Shown here piece after piece: positions 46,775-55,698 of a stretch of DNA of 64,000 nt. Position numbers and translations under genes: made by a program. The notes beneath the pieces were generated by a model. The model searched no databases. It was not told the DNA's origin and saw only the letters and a program-made list of their open reading frames with translations. Source of the stretch: Euonymus europaeus (lineage: Eukaryota > Streptophyta > Magnoliopsida > Celastrales > Celastraceae); NCBI GenBank assembly GCA_963580455.1, contig OY756961.1, forward strand, positions 4,879,001 through 4,943,000. The letters run 5' to 3'. The stretch's first letter is position 1. Every line of letters begins with the position of its first letter.

Positions 46775-49172
46775 AGTCATCCCTCTTAATTTTGAGTCTA
46801 GTTTGAATCAAATATAATTTATATAACATATATGTTGTACCTTTTAAATTCTGTCATTGTCATTTACCAGAAAGAAAGAGAGAGTGAAAGAAAAGTAAGA
46901 GAGACACTGCTACAGACTACAGGTGCTGGTTGATTAATTGGGAGCGGGAGCAGAAGCAATGAGTCCCACATTCCTTTTGGGAATATTGCGTGGATGGGAC
47001 AGAAAGCTGAAGAACAGAAGGTTTCAACAGTGAAAACAAGAACATTAGCCATAAAAAATGACTAGAAAGCTCAGTGCATTTGATGACACAGAGTGTGACC
47101 ATGGGACTTAATTGATTCATGAAGATGGGACTTGCCCTATACTACTCATCTTTTCCAAGTGGGAAAAAATTATTATTCAAGCAGCAGCACCCACCTTTTA
47201 GGTATTCACGGTAAACCCATGTGATGTTGCCCATTGATTAGAAATGATAGAATTTTCACTTATAGATGAAAAATATTTTGGAAAAAAAGAAGTCTTTTTG
47301 GGTTATCAGTTATAGTTTTTGCTAGCGGCTTATATATATGGGTATACTTAGGATTCCTCTTGTGTTTCTAGCTTTTATTTTATGTTAATTTGTTAAGTAC
47401 TTGAGGGTGCATTATATTGCATGTATATGGTTGTATGTTAGTTAGAATATTACAAATTTTCTATCTTGTATTTATAAATTATTGTCATGTTGTGTACCAG
47501 CCATATCCATAATTAAGAGGTTGGCATTCAATTACTGTCCATATGAAATGACTGAACTTCTCCACTATGCATGGTTTGATGTATTGATGTGATATATGTC
47601 TTTTACATAAACATGCGTATGTATCTTCCACCTCTTCATTTTTACCTTGCTTTACGCACTGTTTGGTTAGTAAGTAAAATAGAAGGGAAGGAAAAATATG
47701 AAGTAAAATGGGGGGAATAATAAAGTTGTGCGTTTAGCTGCCCGATTCTAACTCCGGTCACCCATCGCGATGGAGTTAGCCAGCGGTCGGAGGATGGAAA
47801 AATGTTTGGGGATGGACCTCACCAATTACCGATTGCAGCTAAGCAACAGAGACTGCAATGTGGTATATATATATACGAATTTGCTCAGGTGCGGACTTAA
47901 AATACGGACGTAACTTACAGACCGAAATTATAACCGTACGATCTCATCCACGACTCAGAGATACGAAACACAAACTCAAACATCTCACTCCCTCTTTCTC
48001 GTAGCCCTTCCCCTCTCCATCTCTCTCAGCGCTCCCTTCCACTATGGAACTCAAACATCTCACTCCCTCTTTCTCGTAGCCCTTCCCCTCTCCATCTCTC
48101 TCAGCGCTCCCTTCCACTCTCCATAGTGGAAGGGAGCGTTGAGAGAGATGGAGAGGGGAAGGGCTACGAGAAAGAGGGAGTGAGATGTTTGAGTTTGTGT
48201 TTCGTATCTCTGAGTCGTGGATGAGATCGTACGGTTATAATTTCGGTCCGTAAATTACGTCCGTATTTTAAGTCCGCACCTGAGCAAATTCGTGTGTATA
48301 TATATATATATATGCTATACCTCATTGTAGTCTCTTTTGCATTTTAGTTATTTAATGGATCTGGTGACTATTTTGTCCATAAAAGGGGTGAAACATGTAT
48401 AGCTCGGTCTAAGAAATATTTCTATGGTGGGGGTTTCATTTTTGTGGTCGAATCGAGCATCTTTACTCACGATTGCTACGCCACTTTCCATCATGCCAAA
48501 CACTACATTTTCTTGGCGATTTATAGTGACTCGTGTTTGTATATGTTTAGCGAATTGTTAATATCAATTTTGCACATAATGCAAGCAATGAGTAAGAGCA
48601 AATCGAGAAGTTATTTAATATTCTTACACACTATGTCATATACTACTGATATGGTGTACCAGAATTAATAGAATGATAAATCATTTACGAGTGGTTAATA
48701 TTACATATTTATGTGCACCTCAATCGATCAAATCAAACTAATACACAAATTTTATGCTGCATCTTGCACACTGGTGTTTGGTAAACAATTTCAACTAGCA
48801 TATAATTTAATATTCAGTATATATACTACACACAAAAAGCTACCTAACCAAATACTCAGTAACAATTTTAGCATATGTTGATTATTTAAGTGACTTCACA
48901 AAACACAAAAAAGGGTTTGAACTTTGAACCCATGATTAGATTTATTGTAATTTGTTTACAGTCAAATTAAATCTAAATGGGCTTCGCTTCATCTAACAAT
49001 CCAAACTGGGCTTATTATTGGGCTTTAAAATATCGAAATCCCAGCTTGGGCTATTGTGAATCTCCCTTAGGCCCACACAATAGTTGTCGGCCAAATATCA
49101 AACAGTGTACTAGTGTACACTGTGTAGTCACTAGATGGATGGTGGGTTCAAACGATTTACCCGCCTGAAAAT
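46775..49172. other. Intergenic region between the WRKY and PPR genes
   Basis: No gene is seen. The main content is the foldback at 47876-48292 within TA repeats. An unremarkable AT-rich stretch runs on to the PPR gene. Confidence 0.6.
47876..48292. mobile_element. Foldback (long inverted repeat) element within a TA microsatellite
   Basis: The left arm begins CGAATTTGCTCAGGTGCGGA and the right arm ends with its inverse, TCCGCACCTGAGCAAATTCG. The arms pair almost base for base over about 170 bp (AAATACGGACGTAA, ACCGTACGATCTCATCC and so on). The left arm carries an extra tandem copy of a pyrimidine-rich block of about 71 bp (beginning ACTCAAACATCTCACTCCC), so the hairpin has an unpaired loop. 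Both sides are TA repeats. No coding capacity. It resembles MITEs that insert in TA microsatellites, but the family is not known to me. Confidence 0.8.
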
Positions 49173-51554
49173 ATGGAAAGGAAGAGCAGTACCTGCATAG
49201 CGAATCTGTTGCAATCTTGTATAGACAGAAAGACCCATTTGGCTGGCAAGCTCCTCCACGCGTACATTCTCCGGAATGATTTCTTCATCGACACCTTCCT
49301 CTCAAACCGGCTTATTGAGTTTTACTCTAAATGCAACGACACTGGCTCCGCTCATCATGTGTTTGATGGAATGCCTCACAAGAACATTTACTCTTGGAAT
49401 GCTATATTGTGTGCGTTCTGTAAATCTGGGAACTTGGATTATGCTTATGAATTTTTTGATCGAATGCCTGAGAGGAACGCTGTCTCCTGCAATAACTTGA
49501 TTAGTGCTTTAGTACATGATGGGTTCGAAGAAAAAGCATTGGATGCATATGATACCATGATTTCAGAAGGCTTGATACCTACCCGTTTCACGTTAGCTAG
49601 TGTTTTAAGTGCATGTGGTGTTGCATTGGCTGTGGGGCGCGGTAGGAGATGTCATGGTCTTTCTATTAAGATAGGTATTGATATGAATTTGTACGTGGGC
49701 AATGCTTTGTTGAGTATGTATGCCAAGTGTGGGCTGATGAGGGACGCAATTCAAGTATTTGAGGGGATGGAGAACCCTAATGAGGTTACATTTACTGCAA
49801 TGATGGCTGGGTTGGCACACACGGACAAAGTTGTTGAGGCTTTGGAGATGTTTAGGTTGATGTGTAGGAAAGGGATTACCCTTGATTCTGTTTCCTTTTC
49901 AAGTATTTTAGGCGTTTGTGCTAGAGGAATATGTGGGGAATCAGATGTTTATGATGGTAGCGAAGGGGTATTGTGTTACTTGCTTGGTCAACAGGTTCAT
50001 GGTCTTACTATTAGAACTGGATTTGAGAGTGATCCTCATCTGGGTAATTCTTTGCTTGATATGTATGCAAAGCGTGGGGACATGGATAATGCTGAGTTAA
50101 TTTTTAATAATCTTCCTCATGTTAGTGTTGTTTCTTGGAATATTATGATAGCTGGGTATGGGCAGAAATACCAAGGTGAGAAAGCATTGCAGTGTATGCA
50201 TAGAATGAAGTGCTGTGGTGTTGAACCAGATGAAGTGACTTATATCAATACGCTTGCAGCATGTATCAGATCTGGGGATATTGCAAGTGGACGTGAAACG
50301 TTTGATAGCATGTCATGCCAGAATGTTAGTTCATGGAACACTATGTTATCGGGATATTTTCAGAATGGGAACCACAAGGAAGCAATAAATCTGTTCAGGC
50401 AAATGCAGTTTCAAAAGATGCAACCTGACCGAACTACTTTTGCTATTATTCTCAGTTCTTGCGCTGCAATGGGGTTACAGGAGGCAGGAAAACAGGTCCA
50501 TGCTTCCTCAGTAAGGGCCGCTGTTCATACCGACATCTACGTTGCCAGTGGACTTATTAGCATGTATTCAAAGTGTGGGAAGACCGGAATTTCAGAGCGT
50601 TTGTTTTACACGTTGCCCGAAATTGATATTGTATGCTGGAATTCCATTATTTCCGGTTTTTCAGCTAATTCACAACAGAAAGAAGCTTTCATTTTCTTCA
50701 AACAGATGCGACAAAAGGGGATCTCGCCTAGTCAGTTCTCTTATTCCACCGTGCTGAGTTGCTGTTCAAAGCTATCTTCTTCTTTTCAAGGGAGACAAGT
50801 TCATGCAATGGTAATAAAAGATGGATTTATGGCTGAGGTCTTCGTAGGGACTTCTCTTATTGATATGTATTGTAAATGTGGCGACGTAGATGCAGCCCGG
50901 TGTTTTCTGGAAATGATGCCTTGTAAAAATATAGTTACTTGGAATGAAATGATACATGGGTTTGCACAAAATGGACGAGGAGAAGATGCTGTTTGCCTTT
51001 ACAAAGAAATGATTGGCTCCGGTGTGAAACCTGATGATATAACCTTCATCGCTCTTCTGACTGCTTGTAGCCACTCAGGAATGTTTGATGCGGCAGTTGA
51101 GATATTTAACTCTATGCATCAAGATTATGAGATGGAGCCGGCTTTAGAGCATTATACTTGCATCATTGATTGTCTTAGCCGAGCTGGGCGGTTTCATGAA
51201 GCTGAAGTGCTCATAGATAAGATTCCATATAAAGATGATCCAGTTTTGTGGGAGGTTCTGCTTAGTTCTTGTAGAGTTCATGCTAATGTGGGCTTAGCAG
51301 AAAGAGCTGCAGAGGAGCTCTTCCGCCTGGAACCTCAAAGCTCAGTCCCCTATGTTCTTCTTGCGAATTTATATACTTCCTTAGGGAGATGGGATGATGC
51401 AAGAGCCGTTAGAGAATTAATGAGTGATAGAAACGTAGTTAAAGATCGGGGTTATAGCTGGATTGAATACCAAACTGGGATAAGATCTGTTTCGGTGGAT
51501 GATGACATAAACATGTTTGATGATGCTGTTGATGAACACTGCTTGGGGAGCTGA
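49173..51554 (+). CDS. PLS-class PPR protein with E domain, 793 aa
   Basis: Single-exon gene, as usual for PPR genes. The protein has about 17 repeats of roughly 31-36 residues from residue 40 on, with typical endings such as LLSMYAKCGLMRDAIQVFEG, VVSWNIMIAGYGQ, LISMYSKCGKTG and IVTWNEMIHGFAQNGRGEDA. The C-terminal E/E+ part follows (DDPVLWEVLLSSCRVHANVG, RAAEELFRLEPQSSVPYVLL, SDRNVVKDRGYSWIE). No DYW domain is present, so it would need a partner deaminase if it edits RNA. PLS-class proteins act in plastids or mitochondria on specific transcripts. The N-terminus (MERKSSTCIANLLQS) is short and its targeting is unclear. Overall text resembles Arabidopsis At4g20770, from memory. Nothing is broken, unlike the PPR remnant at 27 kb. 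Confidence 0.9.
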   Translation: MERKSSTCIANLLQSCIDRKTHLAGKLLHAYILRNDFFIDTFLSNRLIEFYSKCNDTGSAHHVFDGMPHKNIYSWNAILCAFCKSGNLDYAYEFFDRMPERNAVSCNNLISALVHDGFEEKALDAYDTMISEGLIPTRFTLASVLSACGVALAVGRGRRCHGLSIKIGIDMNLYVGNALLSMYAKCGLMRDAIQVFEGMENPNEVTFTAMMAGLAHTDKVVEALEMFRLMCRKGITLDSVSFSSILGVCARGICGESDVYDGSEGVLCYLLGQQVHGLTIRTGFESDPHLGNSLLDMYAKRGDMDNAELIFNNLPHVSVVSWNIMIAGYGQKYQGEKALQCMHRMKCCGVEPDEVTYINTLAACIRSGDIASGRETFDSMSCQNVSSWNTMLSGYFQNGNHKEAINLFRQMQFQKMQPDRTTFAIILSSCAAMGLQEAGKQVHASSVRAAVHTDIYVASGLISMYSKCGKTGISERLFYTLPEIDIVCWNSIISGFSANSQQKEAFIFFKQMRQKGISPSQFSYSTVLSCCSKLSSSFQGRQVHAMVIKDGFMAEVFVGTSLIDMYCKCGDVDAARCFLEMMPCKNIVTWNEMIHGFAQNGRGEDAVCLYKEMIGSGVKPDDITFIALLTACSHSGMFDAAVEIFNSMHQDYEMEPALEHYTCIIDCLSRAGRFHEAEVLIDKIPYKDDPVLWEVLLSSCRVHANVGLAERAAEELFRLEPQSSVPYVLLANLYTSLGRWDDARAVRELMSDRNVVKDRGYSWIEYQTGIRSVSVDDDINMFDDAVDEHCLGS

Positions 51555-51608
51555 CTGAGAAGACAATGTACACTTTCTGTGGAAACACTAAGTGTAAAGG
51601 GCTTTTCT

Positions 51609-51797
51609 ATGGAGAGCCTTGCTGCCTTCGATAGTAGAAGATCAAAGATAATTGAGAAGGCACAGGAGCTGGGGAAGCTGATTCCTGGTGGGAGTAAGAC
51701 GAACAGTGCTAAAATTGTGAAGAGCTTGTCTACTCAGGAGGGTCCTAGTACGTCAGGTTCCTGTATTGGCATCCTGAAAGTTCATGAGGTCACTTGA
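51609..51797 (+). CDS. Short ORF downstream of the PPR gene, unknown, 62 aa
   Basis: ATG 51609 to TGA 51797 gives a polar, Lys/Ser-rich 62-residue peptide (MESLAAFDSRRSKIIEKAQE and so on) beginning 55 bp after the PPR stop. It has no membrane segment or motif I recognise. It lies where the PPR 3' UTR should be. The composition looks protein-like, but it may be chance, or a leftover exon of another gene. Confidence 0.25.
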   Translation: MESLAAFDSRRSKIIEKAQELGKLIPGGSKTNSAKIVKSLSTQEGPSTSGSCIGILKVHEVT

Positions 51798-52424
51798 TGT
51801 AATTTAACAGCTCGCGGTGAATATAGAACTTCATTTGGCAAGAAACTATAGCTTGTGCATAAGTTTCATAAATTATAACGTTAATGTTTGTCGATGATTT
51901 GTAAATGCAGGAAATGGAACTGCTCTACACATAATATTCCAAATTATTCTCAGATATAACTCAGTTCAGGAGAAGTTGGACTCAATGGAGAAGTGCTTGC
52001 CATTGGCTAGGGTTTGAGCTTGTTAATTATTAGTGAATGGACTTTTGTTTGTCCTCCAAAGTAAGTTTTTTCAGTCTACTTTCATTCTTCATTTACCATA
52101 TTGTCTACTTTGAATTTGTACAATGTTGTAGATGTCATCTTGTCTATCATTAATGTAAGAATTCCATTATTTGATCGAAAACAAAATTGACTCTATCAAA
52201 TGAATATGTAAATTTCTTTGATTTCTTAATATATTTTATAACTTTATCTCTTATGTTTGTTACTTAATTTTATATACATAAAAGAGGGGCATAATGGACC
52301 TTTTACACGTTGAGGTGACAACACATTTGCCTTTAACCGCCCCCCACATTTGCTCCAAACGTGCAAATAAGGAGGTTTCCCTACAACCTCCACAAAATTT
52401 GAATTCTTGAAGCACGCCATTACA
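51798..52424. other. Spacer before the receptor gene
   Basis: Nothing recognisable apart from polyadenylation-like AATAAT/AATGTAA sequences of the upstream gene and a probable leader before 52425. Confidence 0.45.
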
Positions 52425-54194
52425 ATGGCTTCCATTTCTGCAACTTTGAGTTTCTTATTCTTCATTAGACTCTCTGTTTCTGAAACACTGGTAGAAGACC
52501 TAAACAACTTGCACCCACCACAAGATTTCAACTCCGCAATTGCCACAAATTGTCTCCACAACCCATCTCTCAGATACTGCAATTCCTCCCCTGAGGATCT
52601 CAATGACATCTTCAAATCCACCATAGTTGCCTCCCATCTTTGCAATGAATCCAAAAACCCTAACTGTGTTGAATCCTTCCCCAAAATAGACCTTAGGAAC
52701 AAACCCAAAATTGTACCACTTTATCTGTCATTCAACTTCTTCTGGAAGTACTGTCCTTTAACAATCTTAGCTATTGACATCTCCAACAATTCAATGAAAG
52801 GGAGTTTTCCACTTGAAATACTGCAATGTACCCAAATTCAGATTCTTGATCTGAGCCACAATGATCTTACTGGTGAAGTTCCAATTCAAAGCTTCTTTCC
52901 CCTTGACAATCTCACAGTCCTTAACCTATCATACAATCATTTCTCGGAGAGCAAAATCTCTGATACTTACTTCTTTGAGCGGTTTTACGCTTCGTGTTTT
53001 ATTGAATCCGGTCTCCTTCCAAGTCATGGGAGTTATACTATCAAGGCTGTAATACTATTGGTTATGTTTCCAATCTTTGTGATTCTGTTTGTTGGTTGTT
53101 TTGGGTGGCTTTGCTTTGTTAGGCCAGACTACTTACCTAGAATGTTTCAGAGAAGACACAAGTTTACACCTTCCATGATAGAATCCATCACAAACAGGTT
53201 TTCGAGGAGGAATGCAGTGGCAAGGAGTGAGGGTCTTGATATATACAGAGGAAGGTTGAGAGATGGAACTGAAGTAAGGATTGAGATATACAAGGATGAC
53301 ATTTCGAGGGAGAAGCAGAGGAAATTTGTCGAGGAATGTAAGGTCCTTGTGCAGTTATGTCACAAGAATATAGTGCAAGTTATGGGTTGGTGCGACAATC
53401 AAAGACTGAGGGCCATTGTCACAGAATGGATGGATGGAGAAACTGTCAAAATGTGGTTATCAGAGACGGCTCCACCATGGACATACAGGTTGAAAGTAAT
53501 GATGGGAGTTTTGGATGGCATGTGTTATCTGGAAGAGCAATGGCCTGAAGTTGAGTTTGATCTCAGGACAAGCAGTGTTCTACTCTCTAGCGATATAGAG
53601 CCACAGATCTCAAGGTTTAAGGTCGGAAATAAAAGCAATTATTCAAAGAGTAAGTTGATCAATTTCCACACCTTTTGTTCATGTCTTGCTCTTTTGAAAC
53701 TACAGAAGCAATCTTTCTGCAATGCAGGAAAGACTCTGTGCACGTCTATTTTTCCCGAACCCTGCCTCTTCTATAGGGACACTGTGCACCATGTGTTTCA
53801 TTTTTTTCCTCACTTTCTGTGATATCTAGATTTTCTTGTTGATTCAGAGATTTACAAGCTAGGCATGTTTCTGCTGGAGATAATTACGAACAGGAGACTG
53901 AATGAAGAGTTGGATGAGGGGGAGACCAGTTTCATTCAGCATATCAGAAGGCATTACCCAGGCAGCTTTCAGAAGGTAATTGATGATAGGATGGAATTGT
54001 CAGAAAATATGGTAAATCAAACCAAAAATGGGATAGGGTTAGGGCTGATGTGCATTGATCAATCAAGCACAAAACAACCTAGCTTGAGCCACATGTTTAA
54101 CATGATAAGCAAAGCCTATGAGTCTTGCCTTTCTTTGCCATTCCAGCGTCACTCGGAGGATGGCAAACGCCACAAGCGGGTTCTATCCGCGTGA
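52425..54194 (+). CDS. LRR receptor-like pseudokinase, two exons
   Basis: Exons 52425-53649 and 53848-54194 join in phase (AAAGA|GTAAGT donor, ATTCAG|AG acceptor) for 523 residues. A signal peptide is at 1-22 (ISATLSFLFFIRLSVSE), then a Cys-containing N-cap and a few LRRs (LAIDISNNSMKGSFP, IQILDLSHNDLTGEVP, LTVLNLSYNHFSES), a transmembrane span near 210 (VILLVMFPIFVILFVGCF) and a kinase-like domain. The kinase domain lacks the Gly loop, has Glu in place of the ATP-binding Lys (TEVRIEIYKDD), reads EVEFDLRTSSVLL where HRDLK..N should be, and ISRF where DFG should be. The start at 52425 is chosen because it opens the signal peptide. Such receptors usually act as signalling scaffolds at the plasma membrane. 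The specific family member is not identified. Confidence 0.8.
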
Positions 54195-55413
54195 GCTTGT
54201 TGCACATCCTAAAGTTAGTATTTCAGTTTCTCTGATATATAATGTAACCATAGATCCAGTTTCTTATATAAAAATGGTTGCAGTTTGTGGCACAAATTAC
54301 TTACAAAGGTGCCTGAAGTTGCATGTTTGTTAATTTAAGTTCCAGAAAGAGAAGACTATCCTAAGCCTGATGTAACTAATGTTCCTCCAAGAGAAGACAC
54401 AATGGCTAATAGTAAAACCAAGGTGTATTCCATTACTGAGCTGCTTCTACCCAACACTATCAGTTCGAGGCTGAAGAGATCCTTGAAGCAGTAGCAGTTG
54501 GAATTGTTGTTATCTGTAGCTGCTTGCTAGTCGTATTTCCTGCTAAGTACAATAGAATTAGATAACCACCTAGGTAATAGTGATTTTGGGAAATTTTGAT
54601 GGGCCAAATTGTATGGAATACTCTTGTTGCCTCGTGAGAAATTTATGTGCGCTCGGTCCTCACAGTTCAAGTTTAGTCCTATGTCAACTGTCAAAAGGGT
54701 AAGCTTGTCTCGTGTTCCTATCGATTACTAACAAAAAAGAAGAAGAAAAAGAATTGGATACCCGCCAGTCTCACCGAGAACAAACTTGGTAGAAAATGCT
54801 TTAACTTTTGATTTTTTGTTACGATTTAGAGACCCGTACTTTATTTTTGTTACACCTTCGTCATTCAAGCTAGGGAGTGACCAAATTCAGACTAATGAAT
54901 TCAATTGATTAATGGGCCATATTAATTCACAAAATTTATATTAATACATTAATATTTAATGCAGCTAATATTTAATTATATATTTAGAATGATTTATTCT
55001 TCAAGAGAAATATTAAAATAATTTAGTTATGACCTGATAGAGTGATATTCAACTACCACATAACCACATAATTATAATATTAATAAATTAATCAAATAAT
55101 AATTTTAATTCTTAAAATTAATGTCAATTTATTTTTATTTAGTATGATAGTATGTTATGTTATAATAATTATAAAATATATTGAATTTAAATTAGTAAAA
55201 AATATTAAAAAAATGAATATTTAAATGATTTAAAATATAATTAAGAGTGGATGCACTCTTTTGAGAAATAGTAAATTTTTGAAAAATAAAGGAAAAATAT
55301 TTGAAGTTTTTGTTAAGAATTTTTGTTGTGAATGACCTAATAAAAAAATTCCGCAATTGCAACGGTAAAATTGTACGTTTACAAAAGTCTTTGAAGAAAA
55401 TTGAATAACTAGG
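54195..55413. other. AT-rich intergenic DNA after the receptor gene
   Basis: Mostly AT-rich without genes. At 54342-54494 one frame reads PEREDYPKPDVTNVPP then SITELLLPNTISSRLKRS before a stop. It looks coding and could be a lost or alternative last exon of the receptor, but no phase-compatible junction was found. Confidence 0.5.
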
Positions 55414-55427
55414 AAACGACGTCGTTT
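55414..55427. promoter_or_regulatory. AAACGACGTCGTTT palindrome in the TWINKLE promoter
   Basis: A perfect 14-bp palindrome with a GACGTC core (bZIP-type) lies 209 bp before the first TWINKLE ATG. The related CGACGTCGTTTT precedes the POLLENLESS3-like gene. Confidence 0.5.
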
Positions 55428-55455
55428 TAAAGCAATAAGTGCGCACCAACCAAAC

Positions 55456-55698
55456 ATGCGAAGTTGGGAGTTTGGGAATTATAAGGGCGCTCCCCGACAA
55501 AGTGTTTCTAACGCCTTCCCTAAACCCTCAGAAACCCTCTTGTTCCCTTCGTTGCTCTTCTTCACAGCAAGCCATGGAAATCTGTTGAGGAATAAGAAAC
55601 CCAGAAGAAGAGGGAGGAAAAGATGCTTTATTTTCCTCACTGTTCTCGCAGTTATATACGCAATCTCTCTTTCTTGTCCCCGAACCTTGCACGTCTGA
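55456..55698 (+). promoter_or_regulatory. Upstream ORF ending on the second TWINKLE start codon
   Basis: An 80-codon ORF runs from ATG 55456 to a TGA at 55696-55698 whose last base is the A of the in-frame TWINKLE ATG at 55698 (TGATG). This is a stop-start overlap that could allow reinitiation at the second ATG. It overlaps the first ATG (55623) in another frame. Confidence 0.35.

Noticed and set aside
47876..48292. CRISPR-like or microRNA precursor reading of the foldback
   Set aside because: Only two arms, no spacer array, a plant genome, and arms much longer than typical microRNA stems; an element or inverted duplication is simpler.
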